Assembly: GCF_014502795.1 (NCBI RefSeq)
Contig: NZ_JACVHF010000001.1
Location: forward strand, 496,001-560,000
Source of the DNA: Heliobacterium chlorum
GTDB taxonomy: Bacteria; Bacillota; Desulfitobacteriia; Heliobacteriales; Heliobacteriaceae
Direction: 5' to 3'
DNA: 64,000 nt
A program made the translations under genes and the position numbers. Below, piece after piece: positions 16,331 through 25,007 of this stretch; the stretch's first letter is position 1, and each line of letters begins with the position of its first letter. A model generated the notes under the pieces. The model was not told the origin of the DNA, made no database searches, and saw only the letters and a program-made list of their open reading frames with translations.

Positions 16331-19300
16331 TTGGCCCTTAAGCGAATTGAGATAAACGGTTTTAAATCTTTTGCCGATAAAACAGATATCGTCCTCTCTC
16401 CAGGACTGACTGTCGTCGTAGGGCCTAACGGATCGGGCAAGTCCAACGTGGCTGATGCCATTCGCTGGGTTCTCGGAGAACAGAGCCCCCGTTCCTTGCG
16501 GGGCGCCAAGATGGAGGATGTCATCTTCGCCGGATCTGATCGCCGCAAGCCGGTGGGCATGGCAGAAGTATCGATCACTTTAAATAACGAAAAAGGCCTG
16601 TTGCCTGTCGATTTTCGGGAAGTGACGGTAACGCGCCGCGTCTTCCGTTCCGGCGACAGCGATTATCTCCTGAACCGCAGCCCCTGCCGGCTCAAAGACT
16701 TGCAAGAACTGTTTGCAGATACCGGTTTGGGACGAGAAGGGATCTCGATCATCGGACAGGGAAAGGTTGATGAGGTGCTTTCCTCTCGCCCGGAAGAACG
16801 GCGGGCCATCATCGAAGAAGCCGCCGGCATTGTCCGCTACCGGAACCGCAAGCGTGAGGCGGCGAAAAAACTGGAAGAGACCCAACAGCACATCACTCGC
16901 TTAGACGACATCATCGGTGAACTGGAACAACAGCTCGATTCCATCCGTGAACAAGCGGAAAAAGCCCGTCGCTATAAAAAGATCGATTCGGAGCTAAAAC
17001 AGTTGGAACTCGGGCTGCTTGTTTTAGATTTTGCAGAAATCACTGAGAAGACATCGACGACCCGGCTAGAGTTAGAAAAACTCAGCAGAAGCCTCTGGGA
17101 GAAAGAAGCTCAACTGGCTACCGTCGAAGGGGTGGAAGCTGCGGCGGCTTTGAAAGCTCGTCAAGCCGAAGAAGCCCTGACAGCGGCCCGTCAAAAGGCT
17201 CACCTCCATTCGGAACAGGTGCTTTCCCTTCAGGGGCAAATCAACGTCGTCCGGGAGCGCCTCAAAGGTCTGCAAAATCAGTTGCAGATCGTCACCAAAG
17301 AGATGTCTCTTTCTACATCGGCCTTGGAAGATATGGGTCGCCGCCAAAAGGAACAGACGTTGCGGAGAGAACATGTTCTCGCTGAACTCGAATCGGTTCG
17401 CCGCGAGGTCGAAGAACGTCTGAGCAAGGGAAAGGCCTCACGGGAAGAAGTCACTGCGTCAGAAGCAGAAATTCAGCAAATGCGCCAGCAGATGTTTTCC
17501 CTGGCGCAAGAGCTGACGACTCTGCGAGCCCAATTGCATGAAGTGGAAATCAACCATACGCGGATTGAAACCCAATCCCACCGCCTTGACGATGAGGTTA
17601 GCCGGACTGATTCTCGAACCCGTGAGTTGATGGAGGGAATCGCAAACTGCCGCACTAAGACCGATGATGCCCAAAGCTTATGGGAAAGGGTCCGCCAAGA
17701 ACTGACCTCTTCCGAACAAGAAAAGTCGCAACTGCAAGGCCAGCACACCGAGTTAGAACACGGGCTGACCCAGACGATGCGCCGTTGGCAGGAAGTATCC
17801 GCCCGCCGTAAAGCACTCGATTCGATGGATAAAAACCATGAAGGGTTCGCTCTGGGCGTTCGGGAGATTCTCTCCCAGTTGAAGGCAGGCAATGGGCAGA
17901 TGAAGGGCATTCATGGGGTCTTTAGCGATCTCATCCAGGTGCCCTCTGGATTGGAAGTGGCCCTTGAAGTGGCCCTCGGCGGCGCGATGCAGAATATCGT
18001 CGTCGAAGATGATGATGCCGCCCGCCGTGGCGTCGAGCATCTGAAAGCCTGCCGCAAAGGGAGGGCGACCTTTCTTCCCCTCCGGAGCCTTCAAGTCTAT
18101 GGAGGTCCCGGTCGGGACGTGCTGAATATGGCTGGTGTCATCGGTTGCGCTGCCGATCTTGTCCAATGCGATGCTGCCTACATGCCGGCAGTTCGTTTTC
18201 TGTTGGGGCGTACCCTGGTCATGGAAGACTTGCCGGGGGCCTTGCGTTTAGCGAAGCAAACGCGCTATCACTGGCGCATCGTCACTCTGGAAGGAGAGAT
18301 ACTCCAGCCGGGGGGAAGTGTCACCGGAGGAAGCCTCAACCAGAAAGGCGGCGGCCAGACTTTTTTGCGCCGTCGCGAGATGGCCATGCTTGAAGAGGAA
18401 GAAAAGAGCCTCGGAACAGCCATCAGCAGCTTTAAGCAACAACGAGAAGAGTTGGCTGAACAGATCAGCCGATTATCCATGCAGATACAGGAATTAAACA
18501 GGCGAATACTTACCGTCGAAGCAGAAAAGAACAGTCTCGAGATGGAAGCAGTTCGCCTGCAGCGGGCCGTGGAACAAGACCAGGGGCTGGTGGAAAAACA
18601 CCGGCAAGAACAGAAACTGCTCCAGGAAGAGTTAGTCAAAATGGCTGGGCAAAAAGAGCTGCTGCAGGAAAAGCTCAGCGCCGCTGAAGCAGAGAATCAG
18701 GAACTGGAATCGACGGTGAACCAGAAGCTAGAGGCCCTTTCCCAACTCCGTATCGTCGGAGAAACGGATCGGGAAGAGCTGAATCGCTGGCAGATGACTG
18801 GTGCACGATTGGAAGAAGAACTGAAAGGCCTCGAACAAGCGATCCTCTCTATAGAGGAAGAAACCAGCCGAATCGAGCGGGAAGCGAAGGAAAAAGAGGA
18901 ACGATCCCAGAGCACTTCGGAAGAGATTGCCGACTGTGAAAAGGAAATCACCGAACTGGAGCGAAATTTGGCCTGTCGCATGGTGGAAGAAGCGGAAGTG
19001 CAACAGGAAGTCTCTCTCTGCCGGCAGCTTCAGGAAGAGACAGCCAGTGAACTTCAGAACAAGCTGGAAGAGCGTAAGCATTTGACCGGTGAGATCACTC
19101 CGCTTCGCGAAAAGGTTCACCAGTTGGAAGTTCAACTGGCCCGACTGGAAGCGGAAGCGAACACGATCACCCAGCGCTTGGCTGAACAATGGGAATTGAC
19201 ACCGGAACAGGCTACGGAAAAAGGAATCGCTCCTCAAGATCGCCGGGCATCGCAAAAAGAGATGAATCAATATAAAAATCTCCTCAGAGAGATGGGGGCC

Positions 19301-19900
19301 GTCAACCTTTTGGCGATTGAGGAAGAACAACGGCTCGAAGAACGGCTCTCCTTCCTGCAGCACCAGTTCGAAGATCTGCAAACGGCCAAAGGGACTCTCG
19401 AACAAGTGATTCAGGAAATGGAAGAGATCATGATCCGTCGTTTTGGACAAGCTTTCGCCGAGATTAACAGCAAATTCCGGCAGGTATTTACGGATCTCTT
19501 CCGCGGTGGTTCAGCTGAACTGGTGTTGAGCGATCCGAACGACCTGCTGACGACGGGTGTAGACATCTTGGCCCAACCGCCTGGGAAGAAATTGGTGAAC
19601 TTGTCTCTCTTATCCGGCGGAGAGCGGGCGTTGACGGCCATCGCCCTGCTCTTTTCCTTGCTGCAGGTGCGGCCTAGTCCCTTTTGCGTGCTAGACGAGA
19701 TCGAAGCCGCCCTCGACGAGGCGAATGTGGCTCGCTTTGCCCGGTACTTACGCAGTCTAACGGAACAGAGCCAATTCATTGTCATCTCGCACCGAAAGGG
19801 AACGATGGAGAGCGCCGATTTTCTCTACGGAGTAACCATGGAAGAAGCCGGTGTTTCCAAGTTGATCTCGGTGCGGATGACGGAGTCGGCGGCCATGTAG
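16331..19900 (+). CDS. smc: Chromosome segregation ATPase SMC
   Basis: SMC, with ScpA and ScpB, forms the ring complex that organises and separates chromosomes. The 1189-aa protein has Walker A GPNGSGKSN at 31-39, long coiled coils on both sides of a central hinge (about residues 500-640), and a C-terminal head with LSGGERAL and Walker B FCVLDEIEAALDEAN. A TTG at 16325 is also in frame but touches the GGGAGGA site; TTG at 16331 gives proper spacing and the usual start ALKRIEINGFKSF. scpA and scpB are not in the window. Confidence 0.97.
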   Translation: MALKRIEINGFKSFADKTDIVLSPGLTVVVGPNGSGKSNVADAIRWVLGEQSPRSLRGAKMEDVIFAGSDRRKPVGMAEVSITLNNEKGLLPVDFREVTVTRRVFRSGDSDYLLNRSPCRLKDLQELFADTGLGREGISIIGQGKVDEVLSSRPEERRAIIEEAAGIVRYRNRKREAAKKLEETQQHITRLDDIIGELEQQLDSIREQAEKARRYKKIDSELKQLELGLLVLDFAEITEKTSTTRLELEKLSRSLWEKEAQLATVEGVEAAAALKARQAEEALTAARQKAHLHSEQVLSLQGQINVVRERLKGLQNQLQIVTKEMSLSTSALEDMGRRQKEQTLRREHVLAELESVRREVEERLSKGKASREEVTASEAEIQQMRQQMFSLAQELTTLRAQLHEVEINHTRIETQSHRLDDEVSRTDSRTRELMEGIANCRTKTDDAQSLWERVRQELTSSEQEKSQLQGQHTELEHGLTQTMRRWQEVSARRKALDSMDKNHEGFALGVREILSQLKAGNGQMKGIHGVFSDLIQVPSGLEVALEVALGGAMQNIVVEDDDAARRGVEHLKACRKGRATFLPLRSLQVYGGPGRDVLNMAGVIGCAADLVQCDAAYMPAVRFLLGRTLVMEDLPGALRLAKQTRYHWRIVTLEGEILQPGGSVTGGSLNQKGGGQTFLRRREMAMLEEEEKSLGTAISSFKQQREELAEQISRLSMQIQELNRRILTVEAEKNSLEMEAVRLQRAVEQDQGLVEKHRQEQKLLQEELVKMAGQKELLQEKLSAAEAENQELESTVNQKLEALSQLRIVGETDREELNRWQMTGARLEEELKGLEQAILSIEEETSRIEREAKEKEERSQSTSEEIADCEKEITELERNLACRMVEEAEVQQEVSLCRQLQEETASELQNKLEERKHLTGEITPLREKVHQLEVQLARLEAEANTITQRLAEQWELTPEQATEKGIAPQDRRASQKEMNQYKNLLREMGAVNLLAIEEEQRLEERLSFLQHQFEDLQTAKGTLEQVIQEMEEIMIRRFGQAFAEINSKFRQVFTDLFRGGSAELVLSDPNDLLTTGVDILAQPPGKKLVNLSLLSGGERALTAIALLFSLLQVRPSPFCVLDEIEAALDEANVARFARYLRSLTEQSQFIVISHRKGTMESADFLYGVTMEEAGVSKLISVRMTESAAM

Positions 19901-20028
19901 CTGCTCACTCCATCATTACACCCCAGATTTTCCTTCAGCTCAATAGTCCTTTGATTACATTGTGGTAAATCGGCGTGTAGTGATTCCTTTCGCTTAGTTG
20001 CGAATTACAATTTTTCGGAGGTGGTACG

Positions 20029-20949
20029 TTGACTGGCTTTTTTAATCGACTCAAGGAAGGTCTGACACGAACCCGTCAAAATCTCGTCGATAAAGTGGAA
20101 GCGCTGGTGACGGGGCGAACGAAGATCGATGACGAACTTTATGACGAACTGGAAGAAGCGTTGATCAGTGCCGATGTGGGCGCCGAAACGTCTATTGAAC
20201 TGGTGGAACGACTGCGCCGCAAGGTGAAAGAACAAAAAATCAGCGATCCTTCGTTGTTGCAAGGTCTTTTGCAGGAAGAGATCGCCGCCATATTGGGTGG
20301 GGAAGCTATCCCAGTAAACTTAGGTAATCAACCGACGGTGATCCTGATCGTCGGCGTCAACGGCGTCGGCAAGACGACGACCATCGCCAAACTGGCGCAC
20401 CGGTGGAAGCAGGAAGGTCGTAAAGTGCTCCTCGCCGCCGGAGATACCTTCCGGGCTGCGGCGATCGATCAGTTGGAGATCTGGGGGCAACGGGTCGGTG
20501 TGGAAGTGATCCGCCACCAAGAAGGTGCCGATCCGAGTGCGGTTGCCTTTGATGCCGTTCAAGCGGCCAAAAGCCGGGAGAGCGATGTGTTGATCATTGA
20601 CACGGCAGGACGGCTCCATAACAAGTCCCATTTGATGAACGAATTGAGCAAAATCAACCGGGTCTTGGATCGGGCTATGCCGGGAGCGCCTCACGAAACC
20701 CTGCTTGTTTTAGACGCCACGACCGGCCAAAATGCGCTTAGCCAAGCTCGCATCTTCGGGGAAGCCGTCGGCTTGACCGGACTGGTCTTAACCAAGCTGG
20801 ATGGAACGGCGAAAGGCGGTGTCATCTTGGCCATCCATTCAGAACTGCAGACACCAGTCAAGTTCATCGGGATCGGCGAGAAAATGGATGACCTGCGCGA
20901 TTTTGATCCCGGCGAATTTGCGAAAGCCTTGTTCGGTAAAGAGGAATAA
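20029..20949 (+). CDS. ftsY: Signal recognition particle receptor FtsY
   Basis: FtsY is the membrane-associated GTPase that receives ribosome-SRP complexes. The 306-aa product is the N and G domains with almost no acidic A domain: G1 [26 protein letters not shown] and the closing [11 protein letters not shown]. The start is TTG at 20029 after GGAGGTGGTACG. Its partner gene ffh is 4 kb downstream, separated by the methylthioadenosine cluster. Confidence 0.97.
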   Translation: MTGFFNRLKEGLTRTRQNLVDKVEALVTGRTKIDDELYDELEEALISADVGAETSIELVERLRRKVKEQKISDPSLLQGLLQEEIAAILGGEAIPVNLGNQPTVILIVGVNGVGKTTTIAKLAHRWKQEGRKVLLAAGDTFRAAAIDQLEIWGQRVGVEVIRHQEGADPSAVAFDAVQAAKSRESDVLIIDTAGRLHNKSHLMNELSKINRVLDRAMPGAPHETLLVLDATTGQNALSQARIFGEAVGLTGLVLTKLDGTAKGGVILAIHSELQTPVKFIGIGEKMDDLRDFDPGEFAKALFGKEE

Positions 20950-20952
20950 AGG

Positions 20953-20967
20953 AATACTAATAGTATT
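20953..20967. promoter_or_regulatory. Palindrome before the tautomerase gene
   Basis: AATACT AAT AGTATT is a perfect 6-3-6 palindrome immediately upstream of a TACAAT (20970-20975) that could be a -10 box. No -35 hexamer is visible at 17 bases. It might be a repressor site controlling the tautomerase-mtn genes; there is no direct evidence of a binder. Confidence 0.35.
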
Positions 20968-20993
20968 GCTACAATAAAAAGGAGGAGTTACTC

Positions 20994-21194
20994 ATGCCTA
21001 TCGTCAACATCACCATGCTGGAAGGCCGCACAGAAGAACAAAAACGGAACATGGTCAAAGCAGTCACCGAAGCTATCGTCGAAACCAGTGGAGCTCGTCC
21101 TGAGAATGTAACCATCACCATTGTCGATGTTCCGCCGACGAACGTAGCGACCGGCGGTGTGCTTAACAGCGATAAGAGGAGGAATCCTGCTTGA
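20994..21194 (+). CDS. 4-oxalocrotonate tautomerase family protein
   Basis: Small 66-aa enzyme of the tautomerase superfamily with the catalytic N-terminal proline exposed after Met removal (MPIVNITMLEGRTEEQK). Family members oligomerise and carry out keto-enol tautomerisation. The C-terminus is typical (ITIVDVPPTNVATGGV). The ATG at 20994 follows AAAGGAGGAGTTACTC. Its stop overlaps the start of the phosphorylase gene, so it is coupled to the methylthioadenosine cluster. Substrate unknown; a role on a methylthio sugar is a guess from context. Confidence 0.88.
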   Translation: MPIVNITMLEGRTEEQKRNMVKAVTEAIVETSGARPENVTITIVDVPPTNVATGGVLNSDKRRNPA

Positions 21195-21994
21195 ATTTGA
21201 ATGTGCCCATCGCCATCATCGGTGGAACCGGCGTCTATGATCCGTCCATGCTGGCGGAACCGCGCCAGGTAAATGTGCAGACCCCTTATGGAAACGTGTC
21301 TTTACGGCTCGGCAAATACGCCGGTAAAGATGTGGCTTTTCTGAACCGCCATGAGGAGGGCCATTCGGTTCCTCCTCATCTCGTCAATTACCGCGCAAAC
21401 ATTCTCGCCTTAAAACGAATCGGTGTCCGCCAGATCATCGCCACCGCTGCCGTCGGATCTTTAAATGAAAACATGGGTCCGAACCAACTAGTGATCATCG
21501 ACCAGTTTTTAGACTTTACGAAAGTCCGGCCGAGCACCTTTTTTGACGGCGGTCAAAACGGCGTGATCCACACCGATTTGACCTATCCTTATTGCCCTCG
21601 CTTACGGAAGGTCTTGTTACAGGCGGCTGCCGATAAGAACCTGAACGCCCACGACGGCGGTGTCTATGTCTGCACGGAAGGTCCCCGCTTTGAGACGCCG
21701 GCGGAAATTCGCATGTACAAGCAACTCGGTGGCGACCTCGTCGGCATGACCAGCGTTCCTGAAGCCGTCTTGGCCCGGGAAGCGGAGATGTGTTACGCCA
21801 CTGTTTGCATGGTCACCAACTTTGGTGCCGGTATCTCGCCGGAGGTCTTGACCCATATGGAAGTGCTCGATGCTATGAAAGCAAACATTGAAAACATCAA
21901 GATTCTCGCCATGCGGACGATTGAACTGATGGATTCGCAGGCAGGCTGTGATTGCCAAGAGGCGCTGAAGGAATTTGGCGGCTTTAAGCTCTAA
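21191..21994 (+). CDS. mtnP: Methylthioadenosine/methylthioinosine phosphorylase
   Basis: This enzyme cleaves a 5'-methylthionucleoside with phosphate to free base and methylthioribose-1-phosphate. The 267-aa protein belongs to the MTAP/PNP family: IGGTGVYDP, NRHEEGHSVPPHLVNYRAN, CTEGPRFETPAE, GMTSVPEAVLAREAEMCYA. At the purine-selecting loop it reads VTNFGAGIS with Asn210, where adenine-specific enzymes have Asp. This suggests preference for a 6-oxopurine, that is methylthioinosine. The neighbouring deaminase mtaD would make that substrate. Start TTG 21191 overlaps the tautomerase stop; RBS AAGAGGAGGAA. Confidence 0.9.
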   Translation: MNLNVPIAIIGGTGVYDPSMLAEPRQVNVQTPYGNVSLRLGKYAGKDVAFLNRHEEGHSVPPHLVNYRANILALKRIGVRQIIATAAVGSLNENMGPNQLVIIDQFLDFTKVRPSTFFDGGQNGVIHTDLTYPYCPRLRKVLLQAAADKNLNAHDGGVYVCTEGPRFETPAEIRMYKQLGGDLVGMTSVPEAVLAREAEMCYATVCMVTNFGAGISPEVLTHMEVLDAMKANIENIKILAMRTIELMDSQAGCDCQEALKEFGGFKL

Positions 21995-22037
21995 AAAGAT
22001 ATAAAGCATAAGTCTTTTGACCGGAAAGGGGACCGAC

Positions 22038-23075
22038 GTGGATACTTTACGCTGGCAAGAAGATCACCTTTTGCTCTTAGATCAGACCAAACTACCCCTC
22101 GTAGAAGAATATATTGAATGCTGGGACCACCACGTTCTCGGAGAGGCCATCAAAAAACTGCGTGTGCGAGGAGCCCCAGCCATTGGGGCTGCTGCTGCCT
22201 TCGGTGTTGCCTTGGCCGCCTTAAACTATCAGGGGGAAGACCCGCAGGAATTGGAGGCCGAGATCAAGCAGGCTGTAGACGACCTGGCTAAAACCCGGCC
22301 GACGGCCGTCAACTTGTTTTGGGCCTTAAAACGAATGCAAGCTAAAGCGGAAGCTCATCGTGGGGCGACCGTTGAAGATTTAAAACATATCCTTCTAGAG
22401 GAAGCGAAAACGATTTCCGAAGAAGACCGGGCGATGAACGAGCGTATGGGGCAGTTCGGGGTAGAACTCATTCCCGAAGGCGCTGGAATCCTGACTCACT
22501 GCAACGCCGGCGCCTTAGCCACCGCCGGATTTGGCACCGCCTTAGGCGTCATCCGGGCGGCCCATCATGCGGGAAAGGAAGTCAGCGTCTTCGCTGACGA
22601 GACCCGGCCTTTGCTGCAAGGAGCCCGTCTGACCGCATGGGAATTGATGCAAGACGGGATTCCGGTCACCTTGATCACCGACTCCATGGCGGCCTACGTG
22701 ATGAAACAGAACCTGGTCGACCTGGTCATCGTCGGTGCTGACCGCATCACCGCCAACGGAGATGTGGCCAACAAGATCGGAACGTACGGGGTGGCCTTAG
22801 CGGCGAAAGCCCACGGCATTCCCTTTTATGTGGCGGCACCTGTCTCGACCTTCGACTTGTCTCTAAAGACCGGTGCAGAGATTCCCATTGAAGAACGGGA
22901 TCCCGAAGAAGTGAGAGGCTTTGGCGACGCTGTAACGGCGCCTCCCGGTGTACACGTCTATAACCCGGCCTTTGATGTGACACCGGCAGAACTGGTTACC
23001 GCCTTCATCACCGATAGGGGAATTTTCCGCCCCCCTTACGGCGAGACCTTACAAGGGCTTTTAAAAGAAGAATAA
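22038..23075 (+). CDS. mtnA: Methylthioribose-1-phosphate isomerase
   Basis: MtnA isomerises methylthioribose-1-phosphate to methylthioribulose-1-phosphate in methionine salvage. The 345-aa product shows RVRGAPAIGAAAAFG, catalytic Cys155 in THCNAGALAT, and GADRITANGDVANKIGTY with the catalytic aspartate. The frame is open from TTG 22017, but GTG 22038 sits properly behind GGAAAGGGG and starts the conserved sequence. No downstream salvage genes (mtnB, mtnC, mtnD, RuBisCO-like) are in the window, so the fate of the product is unclear. Confidence 0.95.
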   Translation: MDTLRWQEDHLLLLDQTKLPLVEEYIECWDHHVLGEAIKKLRVRGAPAIGAAAAFGVALAALNYQGEDPQELEAEIKQAVDDLAKTRPTAVNLFWALKRMQAKAEAHRGATVEDLKHILLEEAKTISEEDRAMNERMGQFGVELIPEGAGILTHCNAGALATAGFGTALGVIRAAHHAGKEVSVFADETRPLLQGARLTAWELMQDGIPVTLITDSMAAYVMKQNLVDLVIVGADRITANGDVANKIGTYGVALAAKAHGIPFYVAAPVSTFDLSLKTGAEIPIEERDPEEVRGFGDAVTAPPGVHVYNPAFDVTPAELVTAFITDRGIFRPPYGETLQGLLKEE

Positions 23076-23090
23076 GAGAAGAGGGTTCTT

Positions 23091-24404
23091 ATGGCACGGA
23101 TTTTGATTCAGGGTGGGACAATCCTGCCGATGACCTCCCGCCTAGATATCTGTCAGGGCGATCTCTATATCGTCGATGGGAAGATCGCCGGAGTGTTTCC
23201 GGGAAAAGCTCCAGAGGAAATTCAAGGCCCTGATCTGCAGGTGATCGACGGCCGAAACAAAGCCGTCTTACCTGGTCTGGTCAATGCTCACACTCATGCA
23301 GCGATGACGCTCTTTCGCAGCTATGCCGATGATCTTCCCTTGATGCGCTGGCTCAATGAGGCCATCTGGCCGGCCGAAGCGAAATTGACCGGTGATGACG
23401 TTTACTGGGGAACGATGCTGGCCATCGCCGAGATGTTGAAGTCCGGTACGACTGTTTTTGCCGACATGTACTTCTTTATGGACCGGGTCGCCGAAGCTGT
23501 CGCCGAGAGCGGCATCCGGGGCCATCTTAGCCGGGGCATGATCAGCTTTGGCGCCAGCGCCGAAAAAGCGATCGTCGAATCGGAAGAGCTCTTCCAGCGT
23601 TGGAACAACGGCGCTGACGGGCGGGTAAAAATCTGGTTAGGACCCCATGCGCCCTACACCTGTACGCCAGACTATTTGAAACGGGTCATGGAATTAGCTG
23701 ACCGGTTAGGAACAGGGCTTCATATCCACCTCGCAGAAACACAGACGGAAGTCCAGGACATCACCAAACAATACGGAAAACCGCCCATCCAACTCATGGA
23801 CAGCATTGGCCTCTTCGAACGGCCAGTTCTCGCCGCCCACTGTGTTCATTTGACAGAAGAAGAACAAAACATACTTGCCACGAAAGGTATCGGTGTAGCT
23901 CACAACCCCGAATCAAACATGAAACTCGCCTCAGGGATTGCTCCCGTGGAAAGCCTGCGTCAAAAAGGTGCCGTCATGGCTCTCGGGACGGATGGCGCCG
24001 CCAGCAACAATAACCTTGATTTAATAGAAGAGATGCGTCAAGCAGCTTTCCTACAGAAAGTGCACCTGCTCAATCCCGAGGCACTCCCGGCTTACGCCGC
24101 CTTAGAGATGGCCACCATCGGCGGGGCCCGTGCCTTAGGTTGGGATGATATGATCGGTTCACTCGAAGTGGGCAAACGAGCCGACATCACCATGGTCAAT
24201 CTGGCACAACCACACCTCTGTCCCAGCCATGATGTGGTCGCCCATTTGGTCTATTCGGCTCGCGGATCCGACGTCGATACGGTACTCGTCGATGGAAAAG
24301 TGCTTCTCCGTGAGGGCAAGCTGACCAGTCTCGATGAAAGCCGGATTATGGAGGAAGCCCGCCTGCGTGCGATCCGCCTGACGACGGACTCGCCTGCACA
24401 ATAA
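23091..24404 (+). CDS. mtaD: 5-methylthioadenosine/S-adenosylhomocysteine deaminase
   Basis: MtaD removes the 6-amino group of methylthioadenosine or S-adenosylhomocysteine, giving the inosine derivatives. The 437-aa amidohydrolase has the metal motif NAHTHAAM (H67, H69), HIHLAET, AHCVHL and GTDGAASNNNLD. The ATG at 23091 lies 15 bp after mtnA. Together with the Asn-type phosphorylase it suggests the route MTA to MTI to methylthioribose-1-phosphate plus hypoxanthine. It is followed by a strong terminator. Confidence 0.94.
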   Translation: MARILIQGGTILPMTSRLDICQGDLYIVDGKIAGVFPGKAPEEIQGPDLQVIDGRNKAVLPGLVNAHTHAAMTLFRSYADDLPLMRWLNEAIWPAEAKLTGDDVYWGTMLAIAEMLKSGTTVFADMYFFMDRVAEAVAESGIRGHLSRGMISFGASAEKAIVESEELFQRWNNGADGRVKIWLGPHAPYTCTPDYLKRVMELADRLGTGLHIHLAETQTEVQDITKQYGKPPIQLMDSIGLFERPVLAAHCVHLTEEEQNILATKGIGVAHNPESNMKLASGIAPVESLRQKGAVMALGTDGAASNNNLDLIEEMRQAAFLQKVHLLNPEALPAYAALEMATIGGARALGWDDMIGSLEVGKRADITMVNLAQPHLCPSHDVVAHLVYSARGSDVDTVLVDGKVLLREGKLTSLDESRIMEEARLRAIRLTTDSPAQ

Positions 24405-24514
24405 GGGACACAACTGTGCAAAGTCGTTTCACGGGCTTTACCCAAACAAACAGTAAGCATTTTGCTCACGACGGAAAGAGTTTTATTCAGGAGATATGCT
24501 TTAAAAATCGGGTA

Positions 24515-24541
24515 GAAGGAAGGATAACCTTCCTTCTTTTA
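24515..24541 (+). terminator. Terminator after mtaD
   Basis: GAAGGAAGG (24515-24523) pairs with CCTTCCTTC (24528-24536), loop ATAA, then TTTTA. Ends the methylthioadenosine cluster. Confidence 0.88.
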
Positions 24542-24553
24542 CTGTGAAGGAAA

Positions 24554-24631
24554 AACCCTTGACAGAGGGAAGCGGTCATAGTACAATTGCATTCGTTGAG
24601 TCTGTCAAGTGCTAACCCTTAACAGAGGGAA
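24554..24631 (+). repeat. Pair of 18-bp direct repeats, 60 bp apart, flanking the ylxM promoter
   Basis: AACCCTTGACAGAGGGAA (24554-24571) recurs as AACCCTTAACAGAGGGAA (24614-24631), one mismatch, exactly 60 bp later. The first copy contains the -35 box of the ylxM-ffh promoter and the second contains the ylxM ribosome binding site. Also CTTGACAG (24558-24565) is complementary to CTGTCAAG (24602-24609). A local duplication or a repeated regulatory site are both possible. Confidence 0.6.
24559..24587 (+). promoter_or_regulatory. Sigma-A promoter for ylxM-ffh-rpsP
   Basis: TTGACA (24559-24564), 17-base spacer, TACAAT (24582-24587). Eleven of twelve consensus positions match. The start of transcription would be near 24594, about 40 bases before ylxM. 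Confidence 0.85.
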
Positions 24632-24634
24632 CCT

Positions 24635-25003
24635 ATGAATGAAGAACAATCCTTAGCAAAACTGCAACGGATGGCCCTGCTGTACGACTTTTATGGTCAA
24701 TTACTGACGGAGCGGCAGCGGGAAGTCCTCTCGTTATATTATGAAGACAATCTCTCACTGGCGGAGATTGCCTCAGAATCTCAAGTATCGCGGCAAGCCA
24801 TCTTTGACTTGCTCCGGCGGGCTGAAAAAGTTCTCCTGGGCTATGAAGAAAAGTTGGGATTGCTGCGTCGCTGGCAGGAAGACCGCGACCGCCTGTCGGA
24901 AATTCTCATCTTGTTGAAGCGTTCTCGCAGCGGCGGTGATGTGGGTCAGTTGGAAGAGGCTATCCTTCGCTTGAAAGAAATGCTAGGCGAAAGTGGGGAA
25001 TAG
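24635..25003 (+). CDS. ylxM: YlxM family DNA-binding protein, SRP-associated
   Basis: YlxM (UPF0122) is a small sigma-70-region-4-like helix-turn-helix protein encoded directly before ffh. It is reported to modulate SRP function in some Gram-positive bacteria. The 122 aa include LTERQREVLSLYYEDNLSLAEIA followed by SQVSRQAIFDLLRRAEK, the HTH. The ATG at 24635 follows AGAGGGAACCT. It ends only 4 bp before the ffh start. Confidence 0.93.
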   Translation: MNEEQSLAKLQRMALLYDFYGQLLTERQREVLSLYYEDNLSLAEIASESQVSRQAIFDLLRRAEKVLLGYEEKLGLLRRWQEDRDRLSEILILLKRSRSGGDVGQLEEAILRLKEMLGESGE

Positions 25004-25007
25004 ACCC

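Noticed and set aside
18728-19450. 240-aa open frame on the minus strand inside smc
   Set aside because: It is the mirror of the charged coiled coil of SMC (Phe/Leu-rich translation of Glu/Lys codons), not a gene.
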